A DNA stretch of 64,000 nt from Patiria miniata (GCF_015706575.1 NW_024037069.1:41981553-42045552), one strand, 5' to 3'. Shown: positions 1 through 12,900, numbered from the stretch's first letter. A program made the numbers and translations. The notes: generated from the sequence alone by a model not told the origin.

Positions 1-169
1 TTCTGAAAAAAAAACAGTACCTTTGTGATAGTCAAATAACTGTTACAACAAGTCAGACCGAAGCCAGTATACTTTTGAGCTACAATCTTCTACGTTAACA
101 TGACGTTTATAGGATCACAGAAATGTGGCTTGATTGCGCATGACTCGACGAAGCCTTCATCAAGCCAAA

Positions 170-3100
170 TCACAATTTACGGAATCTTCGCAGCTTCTGG
201 ATATGCTTCTGCATCTCTTCAGTGGGCTCCTTCAAAGCATTACCCTGGAGAGAAAAAAGGAAACAATATATAAAAGCCAAGAATTTGTCCCATGTTGGTA
301 AATTTTCTTCCTGCAATTATGTAACCAAAATGTAGTGACTTTAATAGTCAATTTCGAATTTGAGGAGAGAAACCACAACATATTAATAAAGTGGTTGGAA
401 AAAAAATGTTGCAACCTGACGCCGCTTCCGCGATTGTGTACAAAGTCAATGGAGAGTCAATAAAATGTTCCAAGTATTTCCTAAGAAAATTGACAGTGTT
501 CCTCAGTCCCAGATTCATGTCTTATCATTAATTCGCAATGAATGACCTTCATTGAGATGATATATGAAGCAAAAGGGGCATCAGGTTGCAACGTTTTTCC
601 TAATCGGAGTTGGGCTTACAAAAATCATTGCTTTAAGTTTTCCAATGCCTGTCTCTGAATAGTTGCAGCTTCAAGCAAAAGAAAAACAAAACTCATGTTG
701 AAATTCAAAAAGACATTAGTTCAACGCTTCAATGTTGTAACCGTAACTTCCAGGGCATTTTGCTAGGATAAAAACCTAATCCTACAAAATCCTCAATTTT
801 GCAAAAAGGATTTTGAAGGGTTTGAGTTTTAGAGTTTTGAATGTGAGCAGTAGGAATGCACAAAGCACATCCTTCATTCATTAACATATTCAGTTGTTTC
901 TGTAACTGATTTGCATTGAATTTGCATTAAATATGGTATCGGACTGAATAAGTGAAAGAGAGGCCCAACTCGGAGGTCTCACCTGTTGGCACTCTTCGGG
1001 GACTTTGAAGTACTTGTCTCGGTCACAGATACCAAGTTCGAAATTGAAGAGTCGATTATCGAGGAACTCAGTTTGCTGATCTTAAAAAGAACATCAAAGA
1101 AATCTCTTAAAAACAATATCTCTCAAAAACCAACTCTGTTTTAGCTCATTCGTTATTATTTTGCTAAACTGTTCATTTTAACATGTACATGTAGTTTAAG
1201 CTTATTTTAAGTTTTATAAACTTTGTGATCTCGTATAAATTGAGCAGTTTGGGTTTTTTCAGGTTTCTTCCTTTCTTTGCTTTTTCAAACCACAAGTAGA
1301 GCCTTGCTCCCACTGTGTCCACCATATCCCTAAAAGCTGATCGTGCACCTATTTTCTTCTCAACACAAATCGAGGTACATCTTTCACTCACACACACTAA
1401 GACACACACTAAGCTCGTTTTTACCATACTCATGAGGACCTGATCCTTTCCTTCTATTGTTCCCTTTTGTTTTGTACTTAACTTTTCTCGACAGCTCCCA
1501 CAAGGTATGTACACGAAATTCTCCCGAGGACCTCGGGCCCATTGAAATCGCACACACCCTATTGTCTTTCAAGTTTTCAGTCTGAATGGACAACCAAACC
1601 CATGCATGTATACAAGCAAACAAACTACTGTGTGGACTTCCGAACAAAAGATGTACACATAAACCAGGTTTCAGACACGATGTTTGGACTTCTTGCCCAC
1701 ACAGGTTTTCCCCTCCCTGGAAAACAGGTTTAGAGGCATGTTGGGGTTATTTGACGCAAAATGAAGAGAAACATTCAAGGGAATCATAGGGGGAAAATGG
1801 GTTGAACATATTCACAGTTTGAGTAAATGAGTTGGACAGTGCGAGTAAACGGGGTTTTTTTTTCAACATGTCTATGTGTGAACCTTTGTAAACACCGGCA
1901 ATTGAGGACCCCCTATTGTCCCTAATCCTCATTCCTTTGTTTGTAAACAAGCTTCCATTGAGTTTGTACACGTATTTCGATCGTAGACGTTTGGTCAATC
2001 GTAGACCATCTGTTATACTGCCCTAACCATTTTGTCCCTGCTCCACGATTGCCGGTGTTTACACACGCACACACACATGTTTACGTTACATACCAAGTGT
2101 GGACGTTCGATTGTTTCGTGTAGTTAAGAAAAACCTCTGAAAAAAAAATCATTTTTCTCTTACTGTGAAAACTATTTTAACCCAATTTGTTTTCTATGAT
2201 TCCCTTTAGTGTTTCCCTTCATTTTGCAACTGATAAACCTTACCCAAAAATGCCTCTAAACCTGTTTTCCAGAAATGGGGAAACACTGTGTGAACTTGCC
2301 CAAGTCCACACAACGTCGCCTCTACCTGGTTTATGTGGACTTCTTTTGTTCAGAAGTCCACACAGTAAATGTAATGCCCACCCACGTCCATCCCCTTCGG
2401 ATTCTCACCAGTTTCTGGGTCGAAAAAACGGCGTTCGATTGACACTGGTACGCAATCTCCGTGAGTCACAGTCTTCACGGTGTGTACACCTAAGCTCGTC
2501 TCGAGCCAGCTATCCGTAACAAGATCACGATCGCCTATGACTGCCTCTCCTTCGTATTTGGCCGAGTCTATCCCACAAAACAATTCGAAAGAGAAAAAAA
2601 AAGAAAATGCAAGGAGACCTGGTCACGAAATAAGGGACAAGGGGCAGGCATACGTTAAAAAGGAGTCAAGAAAGTACTCGTATCAGAATTAAAAAGCAGA
2701 CAAAACGAAATCGTGGTAATTATTTGCTATCAGCAGATCCAGTAAAGGCACAATTTACCCATTGGAGCTCACAATGCACTGACAAAACTTCTTGTCAATG
2801 TCATGGCCTCACCCATTAAAGGGTCTGTACAAAAATTGCATCAAGTGGTTTTGAACTTGTTGTCAATTAGACATCCAAAAGTGAACCTGAGAGTTCCATA
2901 GAGCACCCAAAAATGCATAATTATGCCCCCCCCCCCCCACAAACCCACTGACGGTAGCCTCTATATCGTACATGGAATGAAATACTGCTCCGGGAACCCT
3001 TTTCCTTCGACTTCAATTGCAATGCACACCACTTCATCTCCGCCCGTGTATATTTCATACCGTACACCCTACAAAGACAAAAAAAGTCATGTCCAATGAT

Positions 3101-6100
3101 CAAAAGTAGAAAAAAAACACGTAACTGTTCTTCATAGAGAAGCTTGGTTCTGTTTGCTTTGTGTGCGCCAGTTGCCCATGCAAATCAGACGGCAGACAAC
3201 AATGAAGTAACATGGAGCCGGATATAATAACCCGATTATTTTCAAGCCGCTTTCAGCAACATAATCAAGAAATCATTGAAAGCAATGGGATAGGCTATAT
3301 TAAAACACGAGGATCGTACAAGTACTTCTACCCCAAGAATCCCTACCTTTAGGACCCCGTTCCAATATAATGTTAAAAGACTCACCAACACAGCAGACAC
3401 TCAAATTCAAAAGTGACATTCTGATATTTCTTGACACATCTGAACAGTTGGCAATGATGCACCTGCTTGAATATCGATAAGTTTAATTTTGTGGAAAGAG
3501 GGCAGGGCTTTGATTTATGGGGAAATTACGGGGTAAAAAAAGAGGACGATGGCAAACAGAAAACAGATTCAAAAACCAAGATGGCAAACTGCAAAAAAAA
3601 GGTAGGAAAGTCGCATTTTCTTTAAAAGCACTTTCAAAATTACAACTAGGCCCAACATGAGTTTATCTGAAGGAAAAAGACGGCGGTAATCCTTGTCTTT
3701 AGGACACCTGTATGTTTTTAGGAGTTCTGTTCGAAACTGACTTTTGCAGATGACTGTTCAGTATCAAAGGCTAAATCAGTTTTCTTTTATCTTCAGATAA
3801 ACTCATGTTTGTTCCAGGTTTGAGAGCACTTTCAAAGAACATGCGACTTTCCTACCTTTTCGTGCAGTCAGACGTGAGACGTTTTTGAGCTTATTTTCTG
3901 GTTGTCGTCGTCGTTTACCCCTTAATTTCCCTCAAAAATCAAAGCCCTGCCCTCTTTTCTCAAAATTAAACCTGCTGATATTCAAGGTGTCATTACCAAC
4001 TGTTACAAAGATGTGTCACGAAATATCAGAATGTCACTTTTGAGTGTCATTTAGTCAGTAGTTTTGGCAAGTCTTTTAACCTCGTACAGGAACGGGGTCC
4101 TTAATTAAGGCCATGGGCGTCGCCAGGATTTTTTCTAGAGGGGGGCAAAACATATTTTTCCCCAAAAGTTCTTGTTTTTCTCAACATATTCTCGATTTAT
4201 CAGTTTTAGAGGGGGGCAGGGATATTTTGCCCCACTAACCATTAAATTAAAACCACTATGATTTTTTTTGCTTTTCCATGGGGGGGGCAAGCGCCCCCCT
4301 TGCCCCCCCCCCCCCCCTCGCGACGCCCATGATGAAGGCAAGGGTTACCGAGACTGCATTAGCCTGCAAAAAGTCACTTTGGTACTGGACAGTCATCTGC
4401 CCAAGTTTTGAACCGAACTCGTAAAAAATGGAGATGTCCTAAAGATCAGAATTACCCCTAGGACATACCCACCTTTTTGTAGTCTTCAATCACTTTGAAA
4501 GAGTACTCAGTTCCATTGAAGAAATCCTCAAATATCTTCGCTGCATATTTCTTGGATATGTCGTCATACGCTCCCTCGAAATTAAGGTACTCGAGCAGAA
4601 GGCTGCCCTCTTCCACCGAAGTCAACATGTCGACTTTGTTATTAAAACAAAATGAAAATACGTTCAAGTATGGCCTTTAAAATAAACCAAACGGTTCGTG
4701 AATTAGCATGGTCGTCTACCAGTACCACTTGGTATAAACATTCTGTATCCAGTCACCCACCACTTGTTTCTCCCCCCCCCCCCCCCAAAAAAAATGTGAA
4801 GTGCCATAAGTTTACGTCCTATATCGTCATTTTCTAGACTCCTCACCCTCTGCTCAATTTGGAAAGAATGTTGCAACCTGACGCTACTTCAGCGGTTGTG
4901 TACAATGATCAAAGTCTATGGGGGAGTCAGAAAAGTTTCTCTAAGTATTTCCTAACAAAATTGGAAATATTTCTCAGTCCAAGATTCACGTCTTATCATT
5001 ACTTTTGCAATGACTGACCTTCATTGAAACGATAATTATATAAAGAAATAAACAGCGTCAGGTTGCAACATTCTTTCCCTTAAATATGGCTCCCAAGGGT
5101 GGATCCAGGGGGGGCCAAAGGGGGCATGGCCCCCCCCCCCAAACGAAACCATTTTTTTTTTTTATGTGACATCGCAATAAAGGCAGGCAATGAGTACACC
5201 ACCATCTTTTCCTCAAAAAAACATTGGTTAAAGTGGTCACAAATTGCCTCAGATCGCACCACAGAGCATCTAGAATCCAAAAAATTTTCGGGGCCCTTAA
5301 GCGGGCCCCGAACCCCACGCCGTAATTTTGTTGACCCACTTTTTGGGGGGACCAAAACATTTTTTGGCCCCCCAAAAAATTGTGTTTTCTGGATCCGCCC
5401 TTGATGGCTCCCTATTTTGTTCTCTCGTAAGTTGGTGGGTTACTTAACGAACATCCATGAGAATCAAACCGGAAGAGAGGAACTGTCAATATTAAGCACA
5501 CCAGCCTTCCCCGCCCGACTACAATTGCGAGTTTCCGTTGAAAGTCTATTTGATATAATTTTTAAGGCTCCCGTTTGAAGTTAGACTAATAAATATTGAA
5601 TAAATGAAATATTCATGATAAATTAAATATGCATGATGAGGTATCGCTTCCTTATTGGCTTGTGCGTTGACATGGGCACCGCAGACTTCCAGACTCTTAA
5701 CTGTGGCTGCCTATTATTATTACTATTATTATTATCATTATTATTATTAAACAAAACGAATCAGGTAGAGTGGGAAAAGTGCAAGCACTATAAGTTGCTT
5801 AACTGAGCAACCCCCACACACCTGAAGCGTCGACGAAGAAAACAAAACCAAGAGACAATAAAAAAAAAACGAGAAAAAAAGGACAAGTATGATCGACAAA
5901 AAACTGAACAATAACGAGCAACACTAGACAAAAAATAAATGGACCTTAGATACTTGTTGGCTATTGACTTAAAAAGTATGCAAACTGCCTGCTGTATAAT
6001 TATACACGATCGGCAGTCCGACCGATGTGTGTGCCCAAAATATGCTCTTGAAGGCGAGTTGGAGAGTTTTGTGAGAAAGATTCCCATACACCCTGTGCAC

Positions 6101-7329
6101 AGACCCCATGAGACTAGTCTAAACAATTCTAAAAAATTTCTCATTTAATTCCTTTAATATTTTCCCTGTCAAGTTTGACTTTTTAGGACATATCACTTTC
6201 TGATGGCTGATAGGTCACTGAAGGGAAAACTTAGTGATGGCCAGATATGGAGATCTTTACGTTTTGTGTTTGGCGGCAAATCATGTGGTGGCCGGAAACG
6301 GAACTAAGTTTTTTTTAATGGGAAAGAAAACATCAATTGTTTCATCATAATTGTATCATCTCTCTAAAAGTCAGTCATTGCAAAAAGAATGGATAGATTC
6401 CCATATCTGGCCATCACTAATTTTACCCCAGACTGGGACCTTAAGTGCTCAAAACGATGCAAAAGAAGATCAGGCCCACTTTACTCATTCTTTAGCCAGC
6501 AAATTTCTCCAAAACTTTCATTGGGCAAAAAAAAGGTCCTCAGATTTCACCAAACAAGTTTGAAGACTCACTTCAATTTTCAAAGGAGACTTTTCTTCAA
6601 TATTTTCTTCATACACAGTATTGAGAGTCCCAAATTTTCGGACTAATGTTTCCCCTCGGTGACCTATCAGCCATCAGAAAGTGATAATATGTCCAAAAAA
6701 GTCAAATTTAGCATGGAAAATATTGAACTATTTACTGCGAAAACACTTTTAGAAATTTTCAGACGAGGTTTATAGGGTTTGTGCACAGGGCTAGGGTAAC
6801 AAGTGATGACCAGATATGGAAATCTTTCCCCCAAAACGTTGAAAGACATGAAACTGGGACTGGGAAACATTTTCAATTTTGTTAGGAATTACGGAAAAAT
6901 TCCCATATCTGGCCATCACTTGTCACCCTGTGCACAAACCCTATGGGACTGGTCTGAAAATTTGTGTTTTCTTAGTAAAAACTTCAATATTTTCCATGCT
7001 AAATTTTACTTTTTATGACATATTATCAATTTCTGATGGCTGAAGGTCACTGAAGGGAAAAATTAGTGATGGCCAGATATGGGAATCTTTCCTTTTTTTA
7101 AACCTTTATTAAAATCAAATTCAGACTATTTTGTTACGTCTTGCCTACCTTCATCGAAAGTGAAGTAGGGAGGAGGTTCACAAGGCACATGGTGTTCATG
7201 GTCTTCGGTGCTACCAACTCGTTTGGGCAGGCTTCTGAACACATCATAGGCCCTAGGCATGGCGGGCTTGGTCACGGCCACTGCTCCAGCCATCACGACC
7301 ATGGTGCACACAAGGAAACTGGACAACAT
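170..7329 (-). CDS. Ependymin-related protein A (six exons)
   Basis: Predicted secreted ependymin-family glycoprotein of 256 residues. Exons on the minus strand: 7329-7149, 4633-4473, 3068-2972, 2567-2409, 1080-983, 244-170, all with GT-AG borders and phases 1,0,1,1,0. Residues 1-20 form a signal peptide (MLSSFLVCTMVVMAGAVAVT). Family landmarks follow: C50 in HVPCEPPPYFTF, the GAYD motif near residue 81, sequon NGT at about 100, C129 in exon 3, the IGDRDL and DCVPVS motifs (C185), then LGICDRDKYFKVPEEC (C218, C230). The tail KLRRFRKL is basic. The start is the first ATG; the same frame extends upstream only from a GTG. Gene B is the closest relative: the coding sequence, the 3' UTR and parts of introns 2 and 4 still align. 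A is inverted relative to B and its introns are bloated by MITEs. Family assignment is confident; the function of this paralogue is unknown. Confidence 0.88.
397..600. mobile_element. MITE, TGTTGCAACCTGACG family, copy 1 (gene A intron 5)
   Basis: A 204-bp element with inverted ends reading ATGTTGCAACCTGACGCC and GCATCAGGTTGCAACG. The interior matches a second copy at 4861-5078. A short fragment of the family may lie near 26290 in gene B intron 1. Confidence 0.7.
1627..2366. mobile_element. DNA element with terminal inverted repeats in gene A intron 4
   Basis: Ends ACTGTGTGGACTTC and GAAGTCCACACAGT are inverted. Subterminal blocks near 1730-1870 and 2180-2290 are also inverted copies. TA dinucleotides abut the ends. 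The right end is about 43 nt from the exon 4 donor of gene A. Confidence 0.65.
3351..4101. mobile_element. DNA element with terminal inverted repeats in gene A intron 2
   Basis: Ends AGGACCCCGTTCC and GGAACGGGGTCCT are inverted, and the inversion continues inward for more than 150 bp (for example GAGGGCAGGGCTTTGATTT opposite AAATCAAAGCCCTGCCCTC, with small differences). Gene B intron 2, which still aligns with the flanks, lacks it. Confidence 0.7.
4112..4330. mobile_element. MITE, CATGGGCGTCGC family, copy 1
   Basis: Ends CATGGGCGTCGC and GCGACGCCCATG are inverted. The interior is rich in G and C homopolymers. It lies beside the 3351-4101 element in gene A intron 2. A second copy is at 17503-17755. 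Confidence 0.7.
4861..5078. mobile_element. MITE, TGTTGCAACCTGACG family, copy 2 (gene A intron 1)
   Basis: A 218-bp element, GGAAAGAATGTTGCAACC at the left and the reverse complement at the right. It aligns along its length with 397-600. Confidence 0.7.
5094..5403. mobile_element. hAT-like MITE, GGATCC-end family, copy 1
   Basis: A 310-bp element, CAAGGGTGGATCCAGG at the left and CTGGATCCGCCCTTG at the right, with an exact 8-bp target duplication ATGGCTCC (5086-5093 and 5404-5411). The interior has long C and T runs. Located in gene A intron 1. Confidence 0.8.
5713..5752. repeat. (ATT)n microsatellite
   Basis: Imperfect ATT repeat of about 40 bp in gene A intron 1. Confidence 0.8.
6078..7095. 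repeat. Cluster of three ~200-bp repeat units in gene A intron 1
   Basis: Units near 6078-6257 (plus), 6650-6830 (minus) and 6897-7093 (plus) share CCTGTGCAC, TTTCTGATGGCTG and AGTGATGGCCAGATATGG. The last motif or its complement occurs five times, which gives alternating inverted repeats. Confidence 0.65.
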
Positions 7330-8390
7330 CTTGCTGGAAGGACTGTCTCCGAAGTTCTCCGCAAATAATTCTTTTAGACAACTTCGTCGCTCGTGGATAA
7401 TCTTATACGTCTTCACTGGTCAATGACTACCTTCCTGGTTTATTAAAATGGCTTATCCTTGTCGGCTGTTCTCCTTATTGTGAAACCTCCCGGTTCATGT
7501 TTTATGCAAATTTCCAGTCTTCTTCGTTTTGAACGGACGTAGGACCACAGCGACGTAAGGAATTCTCGCCGAATCAGAAGCTCTACACGCTATACGCTCC
7601 ACTCAACTGTGACCGCTGCTTTATTTGAACATCATAAATATTCATGGTATAAAAGAGTTCTTGCAAGAGAGGCATGCATGCGCACTGTTATATAAAACCC
7701 CAGAAACGTATCCCGCTATTGATGTCGGGGGGGGGGGGGGGGACCGCACATCCTCGTCGGATATGCAGACATGTTTTTTTCTCCGGACACTTGGCCTCCG
7801 CAAACTCAAAATCAGCAGTTTGCATCATACAGGTTAGGAATTGAGCGCGCAACAGAACGTCATTTGAATCACGGTCCGTATTTGATTACAGGTTGTGTTG
7901 CCCAGCGGTCAAGACAATCCAGTTTAGTTTTATCCGAGAAAAATAGGCATTTCGCATTTTAGGAGTGAAACTTTGATCCACAATTTTCTTTAAATTCATT
8001 GTTTAGCTATATATTTTCCTTTATTTGTGAGTAAAATTGTCAAAGTGGCGGAGTGAAGAAAAATTATGCCATTAAAAACAAAAGCAAAACAAAAGGAACA
8101 TTTAGAAGAAAAAAAAGAAATTAACACCGAAAAACAAAACAGAAGAGGAAAGAAATTAAAAGAATATGAAAATAACCCCATCAACTATGAGCAATATATT
8201 TCAAAGCGATCCTCACGTTGGCTTCTGTGTTTTTATGCTTTTCACTAATTTTGTTTTTGAAAGCTGGTGCTTTGTGAACTGACCGAGCAGCTGTGAGAAT
8301 GTAATATACAATTTGCCGAGGGTGGGGAGACGGGAGTCAGACGTGGTTTATGGCCAAACCAAATTCATTTGATTGTGGACAACAGACCTG

Positions 8391-8645
8391 GACGCGGCGT
8401 TTACATTCCAATGAGATTTGGGTTGGTCATTATAGAAAACACCGTCCGTTGATATTGGGTGTGGCGTTCACATTCAAATGCGATTTAGGTAGGTCACAGA
8501 AAGCACCGTCTGATGATATTCGGATGTGATGTGCACAATTAAATGACATTTGGGTTGGTCATATGAAACAGTGTCTGACAATACTCGGATGTGGTGTTCA
8601 CATTCAAATGAGATGTAGGTTGGTCATAGAAAGCGTCGTCTGATC
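8391..8645. repeat. Minisatellite, unit about 66 bp, four copies
   Basis: Units share GTTCACATTCAAATG, TAGGTTGGTCATAGAAA and GTCTGATGATATT. The array runs straight into the left end of the 8645-9543 element. Confidence 0.65.
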
Positions 8646-9543
8646 ACGGATCCTACACACAAAGATTAACGACTTGGCCCAACTCCTGGTCAGACGCGTG
8701 ATAACGGTCAGTACTGGTGGCAAATACCATGAATACTTTTCAACAAAGACCACTGCGCGCGGTGGCTTTCAGATTTTCAAGGCTCTTCGCCCGATCTGGG
8801 CGCGAAGTCTGTCAAGCCAGCGAATTATATTTTTGAATATTCATGAGTCTACGTTTTTTGTCTTTATTATTAAATTTTGATAAGTGATAACTACATAACC
8901 ATGGTAATGCCGAGCACAATATCTTTAGCTTTAAGATGGACAATGAAATGTCGCTTTTGTTTCATCGGTTCGGCATCCTATCTCTCTAAAGCCCGGTTCA
9001 TACTCGGCGTGAAAGCGAAAGCGAACGCGAATTTGTGACGTCATGGCAAGTATTCGCAGTGCGAATTCGTAAAAGTTGAACACATTTTAACTCGGGCGAA
9101 TTTCGCAGCGAATGTTTCATGACGTCAAATTCGCTTCGCATTCGCTTTCGCATGAAGTATGAACCGGGCTTAAAACTTTAAAAAACGAAATTTGGGCAAA
9201 CGGTGTTCTCTTCGAAATTTGACGTTTATTTCCCGGGTAAATACTTCATCTATGACGACAAAAACTGCAAAATACCATCTGTTATATCCTGCAGTATTTA
9301 TTTTTTAAATAATTTGGAACAAGTATATCTTAAATAAGAAGTAGTTTTACTTACAGTTTTATGAATATTTCCGTTTTAGATGTCGTGCAAAAACCCAACA
9401 CAATGACACATCTGGAATATTCGCGATTACGCGGGTATTAGTGCCCGTTATCACGCGTCTAACCAATTAAGGCAAGTCCACTGAGTGCATTTTGTACTAG
9501 AGCTCAGAACAGTCATTTATCCTGGTGTCTATAGGATCCGTGG
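8645..9543. mobile_element. Dispersed inverted-repeat element containing a nested MITE
   Basis: Ends CACGGATCCTA and TAGGATCCGTG are inverted, with a second inverted block around the internal CGCGTGATAACGG and CCGTTATCACGCG. The right two thirds recurs, inverted, at 60818-61255 directly after gene E. A MITE at 8990-9170 is nested inside. Confidence 0.65.
8990..9170. mobile_element. Harbinger-like MITE with TAA target duplication
   Basis: A 181-bp element with perfect inverted ends AGCCCGGTTCATACT and AGTATGAACCGGGCT, flanked by TAA on both sides. The uninterrupted sequence (CTAAAACTTT) is present in the related copy near 61200. A 3-bp TAA target fits PIF/Harbinger; the superfamily call is inference. 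It contains two TGACGTCA palindromes. Confidence 0.8.
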
Positions 9544-9734
9544 TCTGATGAATATTGTGATATGGCATTCACAATTGTATATTTTTCCCTTTACTTTATT
9601 TTACTTTATGATTTTTCGATTGATTGTTTCATATTGTTTTTCGTATTTCCCTTGGTTTTATATTTCTTTTTTTTTTATACATGTATGGTTTATTTCATCA
9701 CAAGAGGGTTTGGATGTGCCATTTAGGTCAGGCT

Positions 9735-10470
9735 AGGGACATGGCCCCATTAGCCCCCCCCCCCCCCTCCCCCGGATTCACCCTTGGGCTTTCGGCACAC
9801 CGCACTTGCCCACCCTCCGCCCCGGCAGTAACCTCTCTGGCTCCGCCCGCGTGGAAAGACCATTTTTGTTCATAGCGAGAGGGCACTGTTGCTTTTGATG
9901 GCCGGCTCAGTGACCTTGTTTATTTGTGTGATGAGGAACACTGCTAGTTTTCCATGAGTGGGCAAAGTATAATGGTGCGAGCGGGGCACTAATAATTGTT
10001 CCTTCGAGGGGCAGTTTTGCATGTTGAGAAGTTTTCTCGAGAGGAGCACTATTGTTTGTTGATGTTCAATTTTCCATCTAGAGAAGGTGCACAATGTTGT
10101 TAATACGAGATGGGCACTTGTGTTTTGAGAGGCAGTTTTCCATTAGGGGCCGTATCACAAGTCAGACACTTTATAAATACGCATTTGCTGACTTGTGAGG
10201 CGTCGGACTGATGGGCCTTTATTTAGTTGGGAGCTGCGATTTTGTCGGCCTTATGAGGCGTCGGACTTATCAGCGGACCCCTTCCAAGTTCCAATACAAG
10301 ACAGGAGACACATTTATTTTCAGCGCGAACAATGATGAGTTCGTGTGCGTTTGAGGGGCAGTTTTGTTTTCATCTCGAGGGGCGCATTTATAACAGCGAG
10401 AGGGGCACTTTTGTCGGCCTGGGAAAATGTGTGGGGGGGGAGTGCCCTCCCCCTCCCCGGTTCGGCCGCC
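9735..10470. repeat. GAGGGGCACTTTTG-type worn repeat array
   Basis: Many spaced copies of GAGGGGCACTT and GGGGCAGTTTT, ending in CCGGTTCGGCCGCCCCTG. An inverted piece of the same kind is at about 45572-45720 (GGGGCGGCGGAACCGG). It is interrupted by the element at 10144-10272. Confidence 0.45.
10144..10272. mobile_element. GACGCCTCATAAGTC repeat element, copy 1
   Basis: Ends GGGGCCGTATCACAAGTC and GTCGGACTTATCAGCGG, with internal GGCGTCGGAC repeats. It is the inverted, shorter relative of the element at 24035-24378. Confidence 0.65.
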
Positions 10471-12002
10471 CCTGCTCAGAGCCTAAATATGACGTTAATA
10501 TGGTCCAAACTGGCATGATCCCGATTTCCACATTCCGACTTGACTTGTAACACCCCTTCTCCTCCACAAATTCACAGTTCCCCCTCCCCCACCCCCTGGT
10601 ACCGCCCCCCGGAGAATTTGGAATTTGTCATTTGCCCAGGAAACGTCTTTTTTAAAGACTTTTTGTAAGTTAGTAAAACGAAGAGGCACTTTGTTTACGC
10701 TTTTCAAAGTATTTGCAGCACTTTTGATGGCCTGAACATTTCAGGGAAATGTTGTTGGGTCCACCCGTGGCGCCCCTCATAAAATACTGGTGTCTATCCC
10801 CCACAGAACAAAATTCTGGCTAGGCCACTGCGGCTGAAATGACAATGCAGGAATACGGTTGTTGACTAATCTGCCCGAAATCATTCACCTTTTTGTCGAC
10901 CCCAGTAAATCCTCACTTTGAATGGATATCCTTGGGTTGGTTGGCCTATATATAGCTCTCTTTGCATGGATACCAGTTTGACAAAAGAAGAGCGTAGGCT
11001 GCAGGTCCAATGACTGGACTGCACCCCCTACATTTATTTCAGTAGGCAAGCCCAATATGGTTTGTCCCGGCGCCACTGATTGAGGGGCACAGTAGTCACC
11101 GATCTGAGAATGCACAGGTATAGGATGCCGGTGCAGTGCGCATGAATACAATTAAAACACTGGCATACACCTACAGTTCACCCATAGCGGCCACGAAAAT
11201 GCAGATTTTTGCAATTCAAATCTGAGTCAGTGAATACAGTTTTCAAAGATGCGTGTTGAGGTACATACCTAACGAAAATGTACAAATGAAGTGCTTTTGG
11301 CGTAACGTAAAATGAAATTGGCTCTCATATGAGCTGCTAGAATTATATCAGTCACAACCATTATACTCTCTTAAAACTGTGTTGCGCAACTAAACACAAT
11401 CTTGCTATCACTTTATAAACATTTTAGAAGATAAGCTTTACTCTTTAAATTCCGAAACGTCAATATTCACTTGCTAAACAATATCCATCAATACTCTTTA
11501 TCACGGAGGAATAATCACGTTTATTATTCAAACATGGTTAACAAGCTGATAGCAAGAAAGTCTTTAGAAAACTGTGAATTGCTAAAAACACCGTTTTTGT
11601 AGTGTACTCTCGGCCCACATCGCGTGATGTCTTGGTTGGTAATCGTTTCTAAAGTAAATTGTCCAAGCTTTGCAAAGTTCTCTGCTTATAGCCCCATGAA
11701 ATTGCGGCCCCTCGATACTTAACTGCACAGTTCAGTTGAGTTCCGAGGTCACATTTGACACGCAGCCAGCGCGTGATCGAGTGAGCTTATATTGTATGTA
11801 TTTACTCCAAACAAATTTACAAGGCGCCGATCCAAATGTACTGGGCGGCGATATAAGAGGAGGGGGACCCCCCTCTCCCTCATAATGTTTGGGCAGGGAG
11901 GCAATATTGCTTGTATGTATGTTTGAACAGCGCACCCAAAGGCCCATGGGACGTCGTTGCTAGGTAAAAGGGCGCCCTGTTTTGTTGGCGCACGGAGCCC
12001 AA

Positions 12003-12135
12003 AGGGCCATCGCAATTTTGTCCTTTAAAAAAAAATAGGTAGAACAAGCAATTTTCAAAATTTTCAAAATGGTTGCCATTGCTTGTGATGATATCCTACC
12101 TATTTTTTTTCAACGGACAAATCTGCGATGGCCCT
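12003..12135. mobile_element. Short inverted-repeat element
   Basis: Ends AGGGCCATCGCA and TGCGATGGCCCT are inverted, with a second inverted block ATAGGTAG and CTACCTAT. It can fold on itself. No copies were seen elsewhere in the window. Confidence 0.5.
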
Positions 12136-12396
12136 ACAGCCAAATATCTTTCTCATGACATACTCTGACTGTGCCAAATTCCATGCTTGTATCTTCAAAG
12201 GCAGAATCCCATCACCTATCTGCCGTATACTTTGTAGGCCGCCTCCGGTTCCAATGGTTTCAATGCTACTCCCCGTGCATGTAGGCGTGGTTTGAGTTGA
12301 AATGACATCACAATAACGACCCGGATGTATCTGGTCTCATTTTATGGACTCTGTCCAGCACACGTGATCTCTCTCTTTCTCTCTCTCTCTCTCTAG

Positions 12397-12850
12397 TCGA
12401 CAGAAGTCGGAATCATGTTGAGATTTGCCCATTCATGTATATCCTACATTAAGCTAGGAAGATCAGTTTGAAGCACACCGATGTCCCTAGCAACTACATC
12501 TATACAGCTGAGCTTTGGTCTTCCCCTATTTCTCCTTCCTTGTTTTGGTGGCCAGATGATAAGTTTAGAGACTAGATCTTTGGTGTTCCTGTATAAGTGT
12601 CATGCTAGTTTAAGACGACGTAGTTGTGTCTTACAGGACAGTTTTGGTTCCTTGCCATATACAGTTGGGTATTTGTGATAATGATGCGGACTCCAATGTA
12701 CATTAAACATTGCCGTAGAAGTCTTGTATACCACCCATCTAGTTTTCTTCCAATTCCCTCGTAACGGTCCATGTATCGGAGCCATACAGGATGACAGACT
12801 AGATAGTTGACTTAAAGATCTCTTGAAAAAAAAAAAGTAAGACTGCTGCA
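12397..12850 (-). mobile_element. LINE fragment, C-terminal end of the reverse-transcriptase ORF
   Basis: Minus-strand translation in shifting frames gives LYGSDTWTVT, then RRLKLA, then KQGRRNRGRPKLS and DIHEWANLN. These are the familiar end motifs of LINE reverse-transcriptase proteins (LYGSETWT, RRLRW-GH, GGRRSRGRPK-W, RDEW). At least one frameshift and one internal stop are present, so it is dead. A CT-repeat follows at 12368-12396. The clade was not determined. Confidence 0.7.
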
Positions 12851-12900
12851 AAACTGCTTACTGACTGGATGGACCTGAAATATATAAATCTAAAAATTAT

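Noticed and set aside
7330-7416. N-terminal extension of gene A (and the same in gene B, 25934-26017)
   Set aside because: The extension begins at GTG, not ATG, and would bury the signal peptide. The downstream ATG gives a normal secreted start in both genes.
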